Counted from the stretch's first letter, positions 16,986 through 27,214 are shown. The stretch: DNA of 64,000 nt from Cupriavidus oxalaticus (GCF_016894385.1 NZ_CP069811.1:1650501-1714500), one strand, 5' to 3'. Numbers and translations are program-made. Notes: generated from the sequence alone by a model not told the origin.

Positions 16986-17436
16986 CCGGCGCGACAGTCC
17001 ATTCCTCACCCAGCCGCACGCCGGCGATGCCGCCGTCGTGGTCGTGGTCGATCACCGCCACCCTGGCCTGCTGCAGGGAGCGCACACGCTGGCCCGGCAG
17101 CCCGAAACTGGCCACCAGCTCGTCGTCGCCCAGCGGCGGCAGCGGCTTGCGGCGGTCCATCCCGGCAAAGCGGACCTGGTTGTACAGCGCCCACACCAGC
17201 AGCACCACGCCGTTGAACACGCCCACCAGCACGTACACCGACAGCGTGCCCATGGTGGGCATCATCGCGGACCAGAACGGCACGTCGGGGCCGGCCGACG
17301 CTTCCAGCAGGATGTCGCGGATGCCGCTGGCGAAGAGGTAGAAGAAGCCGGTCCACGCCAGCGCGGTCAGCACCGCGTCGAACGCCCGGCGCAGCGGTGC
17401 GCGCCGGGTGCGGATGATCATGTGGTCGGGATTCAT
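16942..17436 (-). CDS. pgaD: PgaD, accessory membrane protein for poly-GlcNAc synthesis
   Basis: PgaD is a small inner-membrane partner that assembles with the PgaC synthase and in E. coli mediates c-di-GMP activation. From ATG 17436 (ATGA overlap with the pgaC stop) it has 164 residues. There is a basic N-terminus, two hydrophobic segments (about residues 20-40 and 55-85), then a soluble tail with [16 protein letters not shown]. The C-terminus (after about residue 150) overlaps the 3' end of the convergent paoC gene by 44 bp. The longer open frame to 17940 lies within pgaC. Confidence 0.85.
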   Translation of the reverse strand: MNPDHMIIRTRRAPLRRAFDAVLTALAWTGFFYLFASGIRDILLEASAGPDVPFWSAMMPTMGTLSVYVLVGVFNGVVLLVWALYNQVRFAGMDRRKPLPPLGDDELVASFGLPGQRVRSLQQARVAVIDHDHDGGIAGVRLGEEWTVAPVRPAVAASAEACPA

Positions 17437-18770
17437 GACGATTTCATCGATTGGATGCCGCGATCGGGACTGTCCCAGCGCGCACGCTTGCGCCGGGTCT
17501 TGAGCATGACCTTGGGGAAGGCCAGCAGCGTGGTGAACATGCCGACCAGCCAGTACGCCAGCGGGTACCAGATGATCCAGTACAGCGTGCGCCCCAGGCG
17601 CGGCTCGTAGCGCCGGTCGATCGCCACGCTGATCATGAACTGCAGGATGCAGACGGCCGCCAGCACCATGCCGGTAAAGCCGGGCGGCATCAGCTTCTGG
17701 ATGCGGATATGCGCCGGCAGCTCGATGAAGTGCCCCAGCGCCCACAACACGATCGACATGGCAAAGGCAAAGGCCCAGCTCGCCGACAGGCAGTACTCCG
17801 CCATCAGCGGCCACAGCCGGCGGTGGCGCCAGATCCAGATCGAGCGCACGTTTTTCATGAACACTTCGGCGCCGCCCTGGGCCCAGCGCAGCCGCTGCTT
17901 GAACAGCCCGCGCACGGTCTCGGGCATCAGGATCCAGCACAGCGCGCGCGGCTCGTAGAAGATCGACCAGTGGTCGCGCTGCAGCTTCCAGCTGATGTCG
18001 ATGTCCTCGGTGATCATGTCCAGGCTCCAGTAGCCGACGCGGTCCAGCGCGCGGCGGCGGAACGCGGCGACCACGCCCGATACGGTGAAGACCTGGCCAT
18101 AGACGCGCTGGGTGCGCTTGATCAGCCCGATGATCGACGAAAACTCGCCGACCTGGATGCGCCCCACCAGCGTCGAGCGGGTGCGGATGCGCGGGTTGCC
18201 GGTGACCGCGCCCACGCGCGGGTTGGCCACCATCGGCGCGACCAGGTAGGCGGCGGCGTCCGGGTCCAGCGCGGCGTCGCCGTCGATGCAGACCAGGTAT
18301 TCGCCGCGCGCGGCCAGCGCGCCCATGCGCAGCGCCATCGCCTTGCCCTGGTTCTGCGCCAGGTGCACCACGCGCAGCCGTTCATGGCGCCGCGCCAGCG
18401 CTTCCAGCACGGCGCCGGTGCCGTCGCGCGAGCCGTCGTTGATGGCGATCACTTCAAAGTTGGGATAGCGCTGTCCCAGTGCCGCCAGCAGCGTCTCCTC
18501 GCCGCTCTGCTCTTCGTTGTAGCAGGGCACCAGGATCGAGATGAACGGCGAGCCGGGCACGTCGGGCGGCATCCGGTTCTCGCCCCACTGCCATTTGCGC
18601 TCCCAGTGCAGCCAGAAGTACACGCCGCCGGCCATCCACAGGCCGGACATGAACAGCGGATAGAAGAACACGAAGGCCAGCAGCAGGTCGCCGGTGGCAA
18701 GCGCGGCCAGCGCGAACGGCAGCGCCAGCGCGATGCACAGGATGACCAGGGCAAACAGTCTCTCGATCAT
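17433..18770 (-). CDS. pgaC: PgaC, poly-beta-1,6-N-acetyl-D-glucosamine synthase
   Basis: This processive family 2 glycosyltransferase polymerises UDP-GlcNAc at the inner membrane. It has 445 residues: two N-terminal membrane segments, then a GT2 domain with [25 protein letters not shown] (DxD-type), [13 protein letters not shown] (TED) and [12 protein letters not shown] (QRxRW), followed by about three C-terminal membrane segments. All catalytic motifs are present. It overlaps pgaB (start codon within the stop of the preceding gene) and pgaD by 4 bp each, so B, C and D are translationally coupled. Confidence 0.95.
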   Translation of the reverse strand: MIERLFALVILCIALALPFALAALATGDLLLAFVFFYPLFMSGLWMAGGVYFWLHWERKWQWGENRMPPDVPGSPFISILVPCYNEEQSGEETLLAALGQRYPNFEVIAINDGSRDGTGAVLEALARRHERLRVVHLAQNQGKAMALRMGALAARGEYLVCIDGDAALDPDAAAYLVAPMVANPRVGAVTGNPRIRTRSTLVGRIQVGEFSSIIGLIKRTQRVYGQVFTVSGVVAAFRRRALDRVGYWSLDMITEDIDISWKLQRDHWSIFYEPRALCWILMPETVRGLFKQRLRWAQGGAEVFMKNVRSIWIWRHRRLWPLMAEYCLSASWAFAFAMSIVLWALGHFIELPAHIRIQKLMPPGFTGMVLAAVCILQFMISVAIDRRYEPRLGRTLYWIIWYPLAYWLVGMFTTLLAFPKVMLKTRRKRARWDSPDRGIQSMKSS

Positions 18771-20785
18771 GGTGCGGGGTACCAGGCGTTAGACAGCGCC
18801 GGGCGGATCAGGTCGAGCCGGGGCTGGTTGTTCAGGAAGTCGTCGGGGTAGTAGCCGAAGCTGAGCGCGCCGCGCCGCTGCAGGCGCTGCATCCAGCCGG
18901 CCAGCACCTTGCTGTCGACGGGCGTCTCGGGCTTGCGCCAGTCGCGCGCCTGCAGCTCGAACACCGTGCGCCGCAGCGCGCCGGGACGCTGTGCCACCGC
19001 GTCGACGATGCGGTCGAGCCACTGGTGCTCCTGCCCGCGCGGCACCTGCTCCATGTACGGCATCGCCATCGGCGCGGTCCAGTCGTACGCGGCCAGGAAG
19101 TCGTCGAGGTTCTGCGCGAACCAGGCTTCGCTCTGCGGCTGCAGGATGGGCATGGCGAAGATGTTGCGCGCGGTCTTGATCGCCGGGCCACGGATGGCGC
19201 GCACGCGCTGCGTCAGCTCCTGCGTGAAATCGACCAGGGCACGGCTCTTCATGCGCGTCCAGCGCTGCATGGTTTCGGGGTCGGTGCGCAGCGCGGCAAC
19301 ATTGTCCGGCAGCCCGGCCTTGCGGTACGCGGCCAGTGCCGGCGCGCTGGCGTCCTCGAAGTCGCCAAGGATGGCGTCGTCGTGGAACAGCAGGCCCTCG
19401 AAGAAGGCGTGGCGGGCCAGGTCTTCATAGACTTCGGTGATGCGCTGGCGCGCCACCGGGTCGAACGGCGACAGGCGGCGGTACTGCTTCGCGTCGACCT
19501 CGGCGCGGTTGGCGGCCGGATCCCAGCGCGTCACGCGCGGCAGCGACGGGTCCATGTCGAAGCTCAGCACCGGCATCCAGGCGTAGACCTTGGCGTTGGT
19601 GCGGTTGTCGAGCTGCCATGCCACGCGGTTGAACAGGTCGGTGCGCATCGGCAGCCAGCGGTTCGGGAAGTACACCGACCTGACCAGGCCGTCGCCGTCT
19701 TCGTCGGAGAAGGCCTGCAGGAAAACCGTGTTGATCTTCAGGTCATAGATGCGCTGCACCAGCTGGTCGAGGTTGCGGTTGAGCTGGGCCGGGTCCGGGT
19801 CATAGACGTAGTCCAGGTCGACGTGCGCGACGCGCATGGCACTCGGCTCTTCCATCGTCGCCACCGACTGCGCGAAGGCGCGCAGGCCCGGATCGTCGGC
19901 GAGCAGCATGCGCGCGCCGGACATCAGCTTGTCGACCCTGGCCAGGCCGTCTTCCAGTGTCAGCGCCATCTCGTAGCCGTTCTCGCCGATGATGCGCAGC
20001 GCGGTGCCGCCTTCGGCGCCATACGGCCAGATCCACACGCGCACCGGCTTGCCGGTGACGGCGTGGATCTTCCTGGTGATGCGCTGCACGTCGGTGCGCA
20101 CGCGCGTTTCGTAGGCGGCGTCGGTTTCATAGCGGCCGGTGCCGGCATCGAAGCCGCGCACCGCGGCGGCCGGCTCGGTATTGCCTTGCGGGTTGGCGTT
20201 GATGCCGTAGTGCAAGGCATCGGTATGTGCGCCGATCTCGACCAGCCCGGAGGCGGAAATCTCGCGCAGCTGCGGCCAGGTCAGCAGGCGATCCCGCGCG
20301 GTGGGCGTGCCGCCGAAATCGACCGGCTGGCCTGCGGGCGTGTCGAGCCATGCGCCGACCGGCGCCAGCACCGCGGGCCAGCGGTACGCCTTCAGGATCG
20401 GCAGCACGCGCGCATGGAAGCTGCGGTAGCCGTCGTCGAAGGTCAGCAGCACCGCGCGCGCGGGCAACGGCTTGCCGCCGCGGCGCGCGGCCAGCACCTG
20501 GTCCACCGAAACCGCCTGGTAGCCGTTCTCGCGCAGCCAGGCCAGCTGGCCGATCAGGTGGTCGGTACGCACGCTCAGGTAGGCCTGGTCGGGGTCCTTG
20601 TCTTCGACATCGTGGTAGGCCAGCACCACCAGGTGGTTGGCCGGCCAGGGCTGCTCGGCGGCGGCGAGCGGGCGCTGCGCCGGCGGCGTGAACACCGGGA
20701 TGTCCTTGGCGCAGCCGGCCAGCAGGCATGCGGCCAGCAGCAGCCAGAGCAGGCGGCGCCAGGCGCGCTGCGGGAATCGTGTCAT
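18767..20785 (-). CDS. pgaB: PgaB, poly-GlcNAc N-deacetylase / hydrolase lipoprotein
   Basis: PgaB partly deacetylates the polymer before export. The 672-residue protein starts with a lipoprotein signal ([10 protein letters not shown], lipid Cys 25). It then has a NodB-type deacetylase domain (AYHDVEDKD and [16 protein letters not shown], with the metal-binding Asp and later His in EIGAHTD) and a C-terminal glycoside-hydrolase-like domain ([28 protein letters not shown]). Residues expected for both activities are visible. The start has no good ribosome site: a 12-bp tandem repeat fills the pgaA-pgaB gap, suggesting translation depends on coupling or a weak site. Confidence 0.95.
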   Translation of the reverse strand: MTRFPQRAWRRLLWLLLAACLLAGCAKDIPVFTPPAQRPLAAAEQPWPANHLVVLAYHDVEDKDPDQAYLSVRTDHLIGQLAWLRENGYQAVSVDQVLAARRGGKPLPARAVLLTFDDGYRSFHARVLPILKAYRWPAVLAPVGAWLDTPAGQPVDFGGTPTARDRLLTWPQLREISASGLVEIGAHTDALHYGINANPQGNTEPAAAVRGFDAGTGRYETDAAYETRVRTDVQRITRKIHAVTGKPVRVWIWPYGAEGGTALRIIGENGYEMALTLEDGLARVDKLMSGARMLLADDPGLRAFAQSVATMEEPSAMRVAHVDLDYVYDPDPAQLNRNLDQLVQRIYDLKINTVFLQAFSDEDGDGLVRSVYFPNRWLPMRTDLFNRVAWQLDNRTNAKVYAWMPVLSFDMDPSLPRVTRWDPAANRAEVDAKQYRRLSPFDPVARQRITEVYEDLARHAFFEGLLFHDDAILGDFEDASAPALAAYRKAGLPDNVAALRTDPETMQRWTRMKSRALVDFTQELTQRVRAIRGPAIKTARNIFAMPILQPQSEAWFAQNLDDFLAAYDWTAPMAMPYMEQVPRGQEHQWLDRIVDAVAQRPGALRRTVFELQARDWRKPETPVDSKVLAGWMQRLQRRGALSFGYYPDDFLNNQPRLDLIRPALSNAWYPAP

Positions 20786-20797
20786 GGCGGGGGTCCG

Positions 20798-20833
20798 GGT
20801 CAGAGTCGGGGTCAGAGTCGGGATCAGAATCGA
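20798..20833. repeat. 12-bp tandem repeat at the pgaA-pgaB junction
   Basis: GGTCAGAGTCGG occurs at 20798-20809 and 20810-20821, followed by a diverged copy at 20822-20833 that encodes the last codons of pgaA and contains its stop. It occupies nearly all of the short gap between pgaA and pgaB. It probably arose by duplication of the pgaA tail. Confidence 0.85.
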
Positions 20834-23355
20834 TAGGTCAGGTCGAACACGATGCGCAACTCGCGCTCGCGCTGGCCGTCATAGGGCCGGCTGGTGGCGG
20901 TGACGGTGGCGCCCACGTCGAACACGTCGTTGGTGCGGTAGCGCTGGCCATAGCCGAGCAGCAGGATCGCGCCGGTGCCGAAGCGTTGCTGGCTGTACGT
21001 GCCGGCGCCCGCCAGGAACTGCTGCTCCCAGGCGGTCTCGTAGCGGCGGTACAGCGTGTGCGTGAGCCGGGCCGACGGCAGCACCGTCAGGTCCGCGCGC
21101 GGGCTGTAGTACGGCACGTCGGTGCGGCTGTTGCGCGAGCTCCACAGGTCCACCAGCAGGTCGGCCTTCAGGTGCGGCGCGGTGTAGATCCGCTGCACGC
21201 CGGCGATGCCGCCTTCGAGCCGGTCATTGCCGTCGCTGAAGTGCGACGGCGCCACCGTCAGCATCCACTCGCTGGCCTCGCTGGCGCGCCAGCGGCCGTA
21301 GACCTGCACGTTGTTGGCATAGACGCCGTTGAGCAGCGCCCGCAGCGGCGTGGCGGTCGAGCGCATCGCGGCCGAGGCGCCGATGCGCCAGCGATCGTCC
21401 AGGTCATAGTCCACCGCCACCCGGCCGCCCTGGCGCGCGCCATAGCCATACCCGTGCGTGGACAGCTCGGCTTCGAGGGTCAGGTCGCGCACGCGCCGCT
21501 GTACGCCGGCGCGGGCCCAGCGGTAGTCGACACGCCCTTCGTCGAAGCGGCCGGTGGCATAGCCCACGCCGCCGAAGGCGCGCCAGTCATAGTCGATCGG
21601 CGGGGTGTACAGCACCGACTCGATGCCGAAGTTGCCGTCGCCCACCACCGGGCTGTCGTTGGCCAGGCCGCGATAGCCTTCGATACGCAACTCGGCCTTG
21701 TTGTGCACGGCCCATTCGCGCGCCAGGCGGCGGGCGGTCAGGTCTTCCGGGAAGCGCGCCAGGGTGTCGTCGCGCAGCATCTCCGCCTGGCGCCATTCCT
21801 GCAGGTCGAGCGCGGCGTGGCCCTGCTGCACTTCCACCGCGAGCGCGCGCGGCGCCAGCGTTTCGGCGGCCTTCAGTTCCTGCTCGGCGGCGCGCGGCCA
21901 GCCGCGCGCCAGGTAGACATTGGCCAGGCCCGCGCGCAGGCCGGAATGGCCGGGCGCGTTGCGCACCAGGTCTTCCGTGCGTTGCTGGGCCTGCGGGGTG
22001 TCGTCGGCCTGCAGGCGCGCACGCGTGGCGGTCTGCTCGGCGGACAGCCACAGGTCGTTGGGCTGGCGCGTCGGCTGGCCGCGCACCCAGCGCCATTGCG
22101 GCTGCTCGGCGCGGGCCTCGCTCACCGCCTCGCCCGCGGGGTCGAAGGCTTCGGCCTCGGCATTGGCGTAGTACAGGCCGGTCTGGGCCTTCAGGCGCGT
22201 TTCAGGGTCGAGTCCGGGCGGATAGGCTGCGCGCACCTGGCGGAACAATTCGGCGGCCTGCTCGGGGTGGCGCAGGTAGAGGTAGGCCGAGGCGACGTCG
22301 CCCAGCGCATAGACGGGCACGGCGACGCCCTCGGCGCGCAGCGCCTCGTAGCTGTCGACCACGTCCTGCATGCGCAAGCGCGCGTGCAGCGCGCCGAGGC
22401 GGTCGATGCGGGCGCGGCGGTACAGCGCCTCGCCCAGGCCGTCCTTTGCGTCCTTCAGCGCCGGCAGCAGTGCATCGTAGCGCGCCAGCGCACGGTCGGC
22501 GACGGCAAAGCGCTCGGCTTCCATCCGCGTGGGCATGTCGGCCAGCCGCACCAGTTCGGCGGCGGCATCCAGTTCCAGCGCCTGCCTGGCAGCGGTGTCG
22601 AACAGCGCCGGATGCTCGCCGGCAACGCGCAGCGCGGCGTCGGGCAGGCCGGCGCGCTGCAGCGCGGCCACGTATGCGCGCACGGCGTCGGCGCGTGTGG
22701 GCGCACGGGTATAGGCCTGGTCGGCCTCGAACAGGGCCTCGTACGGTTCGCCGGCGCGGGCCTGCGCGTAGGCCAGCGCCAGGCGGCTGTCGACATCATC
22801 CGGCTGCCTGCGCACCAGTGCCTGGCCCGCGGCGACAGCCTGCGCGGCCTGGCCGCTGTCGGCCAGCACGCCGACCTCGCCCAGCACGAACACCGGCTCG
22901 GCAGGAAAACGCCGGCGTCCTTCGCGGTAGCGCGCCAGCGCCTCGTCCCAGCGCTTCTGGTCGCGCAGCGCGCCCGCGGCCGCGGCCAGCACCTGCGGCG
23001 GCGCGGTGCGCGCGGCGCCCGCCTGTTCCAGTTCGCTGTAAGCGGCCAGCACCTCGTCGGAACGTCCGGCCCAGCCGGCGATGATGATCCGGTCAAACGC
23101 CGCGCGCCGGTCCGAGGGAGCGCTGGCCACGCGCTCGCGCAGCGCTGCCAGCGCACTGCCGTAGTCGCCGGCGCGGGCGCGCTGGATCAGGGCATCGTAT
23201 TCGGCGTATTCAGCGTCCGCCTGCGCGGGTGCCGGCATGCAGCAAAGTGCCGCCGCCAGGCCGGCCGCGAGCCCGGCCGGCATGCGCCGACGCAAGGTCT
23301 TGCGCCGGGCGCGACCGGTGCCGGCGCACGAAGGTTGCGTCATCAGTGAATCCAT
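20824..23355 (-). CDS. pgaA: PgaA, outer-membrane poly-GlcNAc export porin with TPR domain
   Basis: This 843-residue protein has a basic N-terminus and signal peptide (cleavage near AQADAEY, about residue 46), a long alpha-helical TPR superhelix (roughly 50-520) rich in Ala/Leu/Arg, and a C-terminal beta-barrel of about 300 residues with alternating aromatic strands ending in FDLTYRF. This is the PgaA architecture. It is the first gene of pgaABCD. ATG 23355 and an in-frame ATG at 23343 are both possible; neither has a strong ribosome site, and a GGAUCC lies 3 bases before the first. GGA motifs near the start would suit CsrA/RsmA control, as in E. coli, but this is inference. Confidence 0.93.
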   Translation of the reverse strand: MDSLMTQPSCAGTGRARRKTLRRRMPAGLAAGLAAALCCMPAPAQADAEYAEYDALIQRARAGDYGSALAALRERVASAPSDRRAAFDRIIIAGWAGRSDEVLAAYSELEQAGAARTAPPQVLAAAAGALRDQKRWDEALARYREGRRRFPAEPVFVLGEVGVLADSGQAAQAVAAGQALVRRQPDDVDSRLALAYAQARAGEPYEALFEADQAYTRAPTRADAVRAYVAALQRAGLPDAALRVAGEHPALFDTAARQALELDAAAELVRLADMPTRMEAERFAVADRALARYDALLPALKDAKDGLGEALYRRARIDRLGALHARLRMQDVVDSYEALRAEGVAVPVYALGDVASAYLYLRHPEQAAELFRQVRAAYPPGLDPETRLKAQTGLYYANAEAEAFDPAGEAVSEARAEQPQWRWVRGQPTRQPNDLWLSAEQTATRARLQADDTPQAQQRTEDLVRNAPGHSGLRAGLANVYLARGWPRAAEQELKAAETLAPRALAVEVQQGHAALDLQEWRQAEMLRDDTLARFPEDLTARRLAREWAVHNKAELRIEGYRGLANDSPVVGDGNFGIESVLYTPPIDYDWRAFGGVGYATGRFDEGRVDYRWARAGVQRRVRDLTLEAELSTHGYGYGARQGGRVAVDYDLDDRWRIGASAAMRSTATPLRALLNGVYANNVQVYGRWRASEASEWMLTVAPSHFSDGNDRLEGGIAGVQRIYTAPHLKADLLVDLWSSRNSRTDVPYYSPRADLTVLPSARLTHTLYRRYETAWEQQFLAGAGTYSQQRFGTGAILLLGYGQRYRTNDVFDVGATVTATSRPYDGQRERELRIVFDLTYRF

Positions 23356-23864
23356 GGGATCCGCAGCCTGTCTCTTCTATGCCCGAGCGCCGGCCCGCCT
23401 GCTGGAAGCGTGCGCGCGCCTGGGGTCCGTTATCGGCAGATGAGATGCGGCACGGAGACACGGAACCCGATCGGACCTGGCCGCAGGAGAAAGGCGGCAG
23501 GACAGGCCTACGGGATCCGGCGGGCACCGAGGAACCACGCCGGATGGCCAGCCCGCGATGGGCATGGCGTCGTGCAGACGCTACCGCCGCCGGTGGCGGG
23601 GTGCGTTGCCGCAAATCGGGGAAAAGTGTAGTCGCGCTGCGAACATCAGATCGTGAACATTCGCAAACACATTGATAACTTGCATCGAATTCCCGGTGCG
23701 AATTCTGGCCGCACTCCGCTACTCGGGACAATACCCGTTCGGGGGAAACATTCGACCACGACTGTCGTTCCCGCGCAGGCGGGAACGACAGCGGCTAACT
23801 GAACGGCATCAACGCCATGCGCGGGCTCTGCGGCAACCCGTATTCACGGAGGCGCGGCGCAGGA
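23356..23864. other. 509-bp intergenic region upstream of pgaA
   Basis: No supported gene. On the pgaA strand there is a possible -10 TACACT around 23625 and repeated GAACAT elements at about 23642-23660, implying a long leader (about 250 nt) for pgaA. A dispersed hairpin repeat lies at 23762-23791. The region separates pgaA from the convergently transcribed end of the acyl-CoA dehydrogenase unit. Confidence 0.5.
23762..23791. repeat. dRS3-like dispersed inverted repeat
   Basis: CTGTCGTTCCCGC (23762-23774), GCAG loop, GCGGGAACGACAG (23779-23791): perfect 13-bp arms. The core resembles the widespread ATTCCC...GGGAAT class of intergenic repeats (dRS3 in Neisseria). Without a U-run it is unlikely to be an intrinsic terminator, though it lies between two transcription units. 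Confidence 0.7.
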
Positions 23865-25076
23865 TTAGTATCGGCTTTCAGCATCCGAACGTTGCGACGC
23901 CTCGAGCGTGTCGCGCTTGATCTTCTTCGCGAGCGACCACTTGTGGACTTCAGTCGGGCCATCGTAGATCCGGAATGCGCGCAGTTCACGGAATGCCTGG
24001 TCGACGATCGTGTCACGCGACACGCCATTTCCGCCCAGTATCTGGACGCATCGGTCCGCGACACGGAACAGCGCTTCAGAGACCGCGACCTTGGCCATCG
24101 AGCTCTCGGTGGTGCCCGCCGACCCCGTGTCGAGCACGCCGGCGCACCAGTCGATCATCAGCGCAGCCTGCTGCAGGTCGATCAGGTTCTCTGCAAGCAT
24201 GAACCCCACGCCTTCATGGTCTATCAGCAGCTTGCCGAACGCCTTGCGCGTGGTGGCGTAGGCCCGTGCGATCTCGTCCGCCCGCGTGACCGTACCGAAC
24301 CAGCGCATGCAATGGGACAGCCGCGCCGGCGACAGCCGTACCTGCGCATAGCGGAAACCTTCGTTGACCTCGCCGAGGACCTGGTCGGCAGGCACGCGCA
24401 ACCCGTCGATGAGGACCTGCGCGTGACCACCCGGCATCGAGCTGTCGATGGTGTCGAGCACGCGCTCGGTGCGGATGGCCGGATGCGGCAGGTCGACGAG
24501 GAACATCGTGGCCTGCGCGCGTTCGCCATCGCCGGTTCGCGCCATCACGATGCCCACGCTGGCCCCTTCGGCGCCGGTGATGAACTTCTTGCGGCCGTTG
24601 ATCACCCAGCCATCGCCATCGCGAACCGCCGTGGTGCGCAGCATCGACGGATCCGACCCTGCGCCGCCCTCTTCGGCGGGCTCGGTCATGAAGAACGCCG
24701 AGCGCGCCTCGCCACGGACGAGCGGGGCAAGAAAGCGCTCCTTCTGCGCGGCGGATGCCACTTTGCCCAGCAGGAACATGTTGCCTTCGTCGGGCGCCAT
24801 GGTATTGACGGCGACCGGGCCCAGCGGCGACAGGCCCGAGCGCTTGAGCACGGCGGCGGTCTCGCGTTGGCTGAGGTGGCTGCCATCGGCAAGGATATGC
24901 GGCGTCATGACGCCGGCCGCGCGCGCGCTGGCGCGCAGTTCCTCGACCAATTCAGCCGAGGGGCCATGCGCGGTGCAGCGCAGATCCGTTTCATAGGGTG
25001 CGACCACGTCGCGCACGAAACGCTCCACGCGGTCGGCAATCTCTTGGCTTCTTTCGGTAGGACAGGGGGTGAACAT
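23865..25076 (-). CDS. acyl-CoA dehydrogenase family protein
   Basis: This FAD-dependent acyl-CoA dehydrogenase has 403 residues from ATG 25076 (MFTPCPTERSQEIADR), chosen because GAGGGA lies about 9 bases upstream; ATG 25085 has no spacing to that site. Family blocks present are SAFFMTEPAEEGGAGSDPS, WVINGRKKFITGA, and C-terminally QILGGNGVSRDTIVDQAFRE and RIYDGPTEVHKWSLAKK. The catalytic Glu position near the C-terminus is occupied by DGPTE. It overlaps the upstream SDR gene region by only a few bases, so the two form one operon for oxidation of an unidentified acyl-CoA. Confidence 0.93.
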   Translation of the reverse strand: MFTPCPTERSQEIADRVERFVRDVVAPYETDLRCTAHGPSAELVEELRASARAAGVMTPHILADGSHLSQRETAAVLKRSGLSPLGPVAVNTMAPDEGNMFLLGKVASAAQKERFLAPLVRGEARSAFFMTEPAEEGGAGSDPSMLRTTAVRDGDGWVINGRKKFITGAEGASVGIVMARTGDGERAQATMFLVDLPHPAIRTERVLDTIDSSMPGGHAQVLIDGLRVPADQVLGEVNEGFRYAQVRLSPARLSHCMRWFGTVTRADEIARAYATTRKAFGKLLIDHEGVGFMLAENLIDLQQAALMIDWCAGVLDTGSAGTTESSMAKVAVSEALFRVADRCVQILGGNGVSRDTIVDQAFRELRAFRIYDGPTEVHKWSLAKKIKRDTLEASQRSDAESRY

Positions 25077-25089
25077 GGGTGCCATTCCC

Positions 25090-25842
25090 TCAGAGTGTGT
25101 TGACCAGATGGCCGCCATCGACGGCCAGTACGGCGCCTGTCATGTAGCGCGAGGCATCGGACGCCAGCAGCAGAAGCGGCCCGTCCAGATCCTCCAGCTG
25201 TCCGAGACGGCGCTGTGGAATGCGGTTGACAAGTGCCTTGCCGGCTTCGGTCTGCCAGAAGTCACGGTTGATATCGGTATCGATGTAGCCGGGTGCCAGG
25301 GCATTCACGCGAATGCCATGGCGCGCCCATTCGAGTGCGAGCGTCTTCGTCAGCTGCACGACGCCCGCCTTCGAAACAGCATAGGACACCACGCCACCCG
25401 CCTGCCGCAGCCCCAGGATCGACGCCACGTTGATGATGCTGCCCCCACCGCGCTCACGCATGCCGGGGGCCAGTGCTTGCGCCAGAAAGAACATGCCCTT
25501 GAGATTGGTGTCCATCACCAGATCCCAGTCTTCCTCGGTATGCGCGAGTGCCGGCCCCTCGCGTACCAGCCCGGCGTTGTTGACCAGAATATCGACCGGC
25601 CCGACTTCCTCCACCATCGCCGCACGCGACGCGGCGATGGTCACGTCGAGTGCCACGCAGCGGGCGCTTCCGTACTGCCCCACCTGCTTCGCCACCGAGT
25701 GCAGCGCATCCACGCGCCGTGCCGCCAGCACCACCTCCGCGCCGTGGGCAGCCAGCCGTTGAGCAAAGTGCGCGCCCAGCCCGCTCGATGCCCCCGTGAC
25801 CAGCGCCCGCTTGCCCGCAAGCCCGAGCAACGTCTCCCCCAT
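25090..25842 (-). CDS. SDR family NAD(P)-dependent oxidoreductase (3-hydroxyacyl-CoA dehydrogenase or 3-ketoacyl reductase-like)
   Basis: This classical short-chain dehydrogenase has 250 residues from ATG 25842, supported by GGAGAGAG upstream. The cofactor motif is TGASSGLG (about residues 16-23), NNAGLV follows, and the catalytic tetrad is visible as N, then Ser in VASILGLRQ, and YAVSK (Tyr/Lys). AlaArg after the first strand (VLAARRVD) suggests NADP(H). Paired with an acyl-CoA dehydrogenase and a GntR/FCD regulator, it probably handles a hydroxyacyl-CoA or secondary alcohol intermediate. The promoter has its operator in the spacer. Confidence 0.92.
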   Translation of the reverse strand: MGETLLGLAGKRALVTGASSGLGAHFAQRLAAHGAEVVLAARRVDALHSVAKQVGQYGSARCVALDVTIAASRAAMVEEVGPVDILVNNAGLVREGPALAHTEEDWDLVMDTNLKGMFFLAQALAPGMRERGGGSIINVASILGLRQAGGVVSYAVSKAGVVQLTKTLALEWARHGIRVNALAPGYIDTDINRDFWQTEAGKALVNRIPQRRLGQLEDLDGPLLLLASDASRYMTGAVLAVDGGHLVNTL

Positions 25843-25875
25843 AGCTCTCTCCGTCCGTGTACGTGATAGGATCCG

Positions 25876-25903
25876 ATTGTAGGATGATTTCATCCCATGT
25901 CAA
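25876..25903 (-). promoter_or_regulatory. SDR-ACAD promoter with embedded palindromic operator
   Basis: On the minus strand TTGACA (25903-25898), 16-bp spacer, TACAAT (25881-25876): a near-consensus sigma-70 promoter. The spacer contains GGATGA-TT-TCATCC (25882-25895), a perfect palindrome of 6-bp arms. A repressor there would occlude RNA polymerase. The divergent GntR/FCD gene starts about 80 bp away and is the natural regulator. Confidence 0.8.
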
Positions 25904-25978
25904 CGCCTTCGAACCTTGTTGCCCGGTCAATCCATTAGAATCACGTCCGTGCCACGATCGATTTCTCCTTCCTCAGCA

Positions 25979-26644
25979 ATGTTCATCGAAACGCCCGTTG
26001 CGTCCGGCCCGGCGGACGGCAGCGCGTCTGACACAGTGTTCTTCGGGATCATCAACGGCCTCGAAATGGGCAGCTTCGTGCCCGGCCAGCGGCTTGTGGA
26101 AACAGACCTGGTCACGCATTTCGGCGTCGGCCGCAATTCGGTGCGCGAGGCGTTGCAGCGGCTAGCCGCCGAGGGCATTGTTGACCTGCCGCGCCATCGC
26201 GGCGCGATCATCCGCCGGCTGAGCCTGCAGGAAACCCTCGATGTCCTGGATGTGGCGGAGCGCATGACCGGCCTGCTCGCGCGCGCGGCCACGCGCGGCA
26301 GCGGCAACCGGCCACTGGCGCAGGCATTGCGCGCTTCGGTTCAGGCGCTCGTCGCCGCCGAGAAGGCGCATGACGGCGAAAGCTTCTCAAGCGCCAGACG
26401 GCACTTCTACCGCACGCTGCTCGAAATGGGCGACAACCGCGAACTGCGCCGGCTGTTCCCGACCATCCATATGCCGATCGTGCACGCGCAGCATCGACTG
26501 GCTTCGTTGCGGCAGATGCGGCTGGACGACTACCGGCGCATCGCCACCGCCGTGCTGGCAGGCGAACCCCAGGCGGCTGAAGCTGCCGGTGCGGCGCACG
26601 TGCAGAATGTGCGCCGCGCCATCCTGGAAAGGCCGCCGGCCTGA
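25979..26644 (+). CDS. GntR family regulator with FCD domain
   Basis: This 221-residue protein starts at MFIETPVASG; longer TTG/GTG starts back to 25916 are possible. Residues about 20-85 form a GntR winged helix (FVPGQRLVETDLVTHF, GRNSVREALQRLAAEGIVDL, HRGAIIRRLS). The rest is an all-helical FCD effector domain with MTGLLARAA and RRHFYRTLLEMGDN. It faces the SDR-acyl-CoA dehydrogenase operon across a short gap with a palindrome in the opposing promoter, the classic arrangement for a local repressor relieved by a pathway acid or CoA ester. Confidence 0.92.
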   Translation: MFIETPVASGPADGSASDTVFFGIINGLEMGSFVPGQRLVETDLVTHFGVGRNSVREALQRLAAEGIVDLPRHRGAIIRRLSLQETLDVLDVAERMTGLLARAATRGSGNRPLAQALRASVQALVAAEKAHDGESFSSARRHFYRTLLEMGDNRELRRLFPTIHMPIVHAQHRLASLRQMRLDDYRRIATAVLAGEPQAAEAAGAAHVQNVRRAILERPPA

Positions 26645-27214
26645 AATACTTCGCACGCGCATCGCCGGCGAGCCTGGCTGGTGGTTTGCCCTTTTCCCAT
26701 GAAGTGGATATGATGGCCTGAACCTCGTTTTTAACCGGCTTCAGGGGGCCTGAACGATGGACACCACGGCACGCGCTTTCGAGAAACTGTGCTCACGAAG
26801 CATGCATGCGCTGCCGTTTTCCCAAGTTGCAGCCGCCCCTTCGCAAGTTGGCGCTGCCATGACGATTCCGCGCCGACTCGACAGCGAGCGGCCACTCAAT
26901 GGCGTAGGTCTCGCCTGCCTCTATTAGTCCGGAGCCGGCCAAGGGCGCACCAACGCGCCTGGCGGCTCCGGAAACCCCCTCGGATAGCGACTCATCTCCC
27001 GCGCTTTGTCTCATCGGGATTGCCTGCCTGCGCCTTTTGCGGCCATGACGATGCTTGATCGTGGCCGGGATACATTCTCATGCCGGGACATGCATGGGTC
27101 AGACCCTATTCATACTTGTCGAGCAGGGCTCCAGGAAGTTCTACCGGAGGGTCTTCGCTCGGAGCGCCATACCGCGACCCAATGACTGTGGCGCGCACCT
27201 GCAGGAGCGTGATC
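26645..27214. other. 570-bp region without a supported gene
   Basis: Short frames here (73-89 codons) show no family resemblance. I note TTCAGG-GGG-CCTGAA (26741-26755) and a second GGCCTGAAC copy near 26715, possible binding sites or a promoter-proximal element for the phasin-like gene. The region may include decayed sequence; I cannot identify an ancestor. Confidence 0.4.

Noticed and set aside
20798..20833. Tandem repeats as a CRISPR-like array
   Set aside because: Contiguous 12-bp units without spacers; a simple duplication of the pgaA tail.
23762..23791. Hairpin as the terminator of pgaA or the acyl-CoA dehydrogenase gene
   Set aside because: No U-run on either side, and it lies upstream of pgaA rather than after it; better explained as a dispersed repeat.
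26789..27058. 89-codon frame before the phasin-like gene
   Set aside because: The peptide is rich in Arg, His and Cys without structure, there is no ribosome site, and an equally long antisense frame overlaps it.
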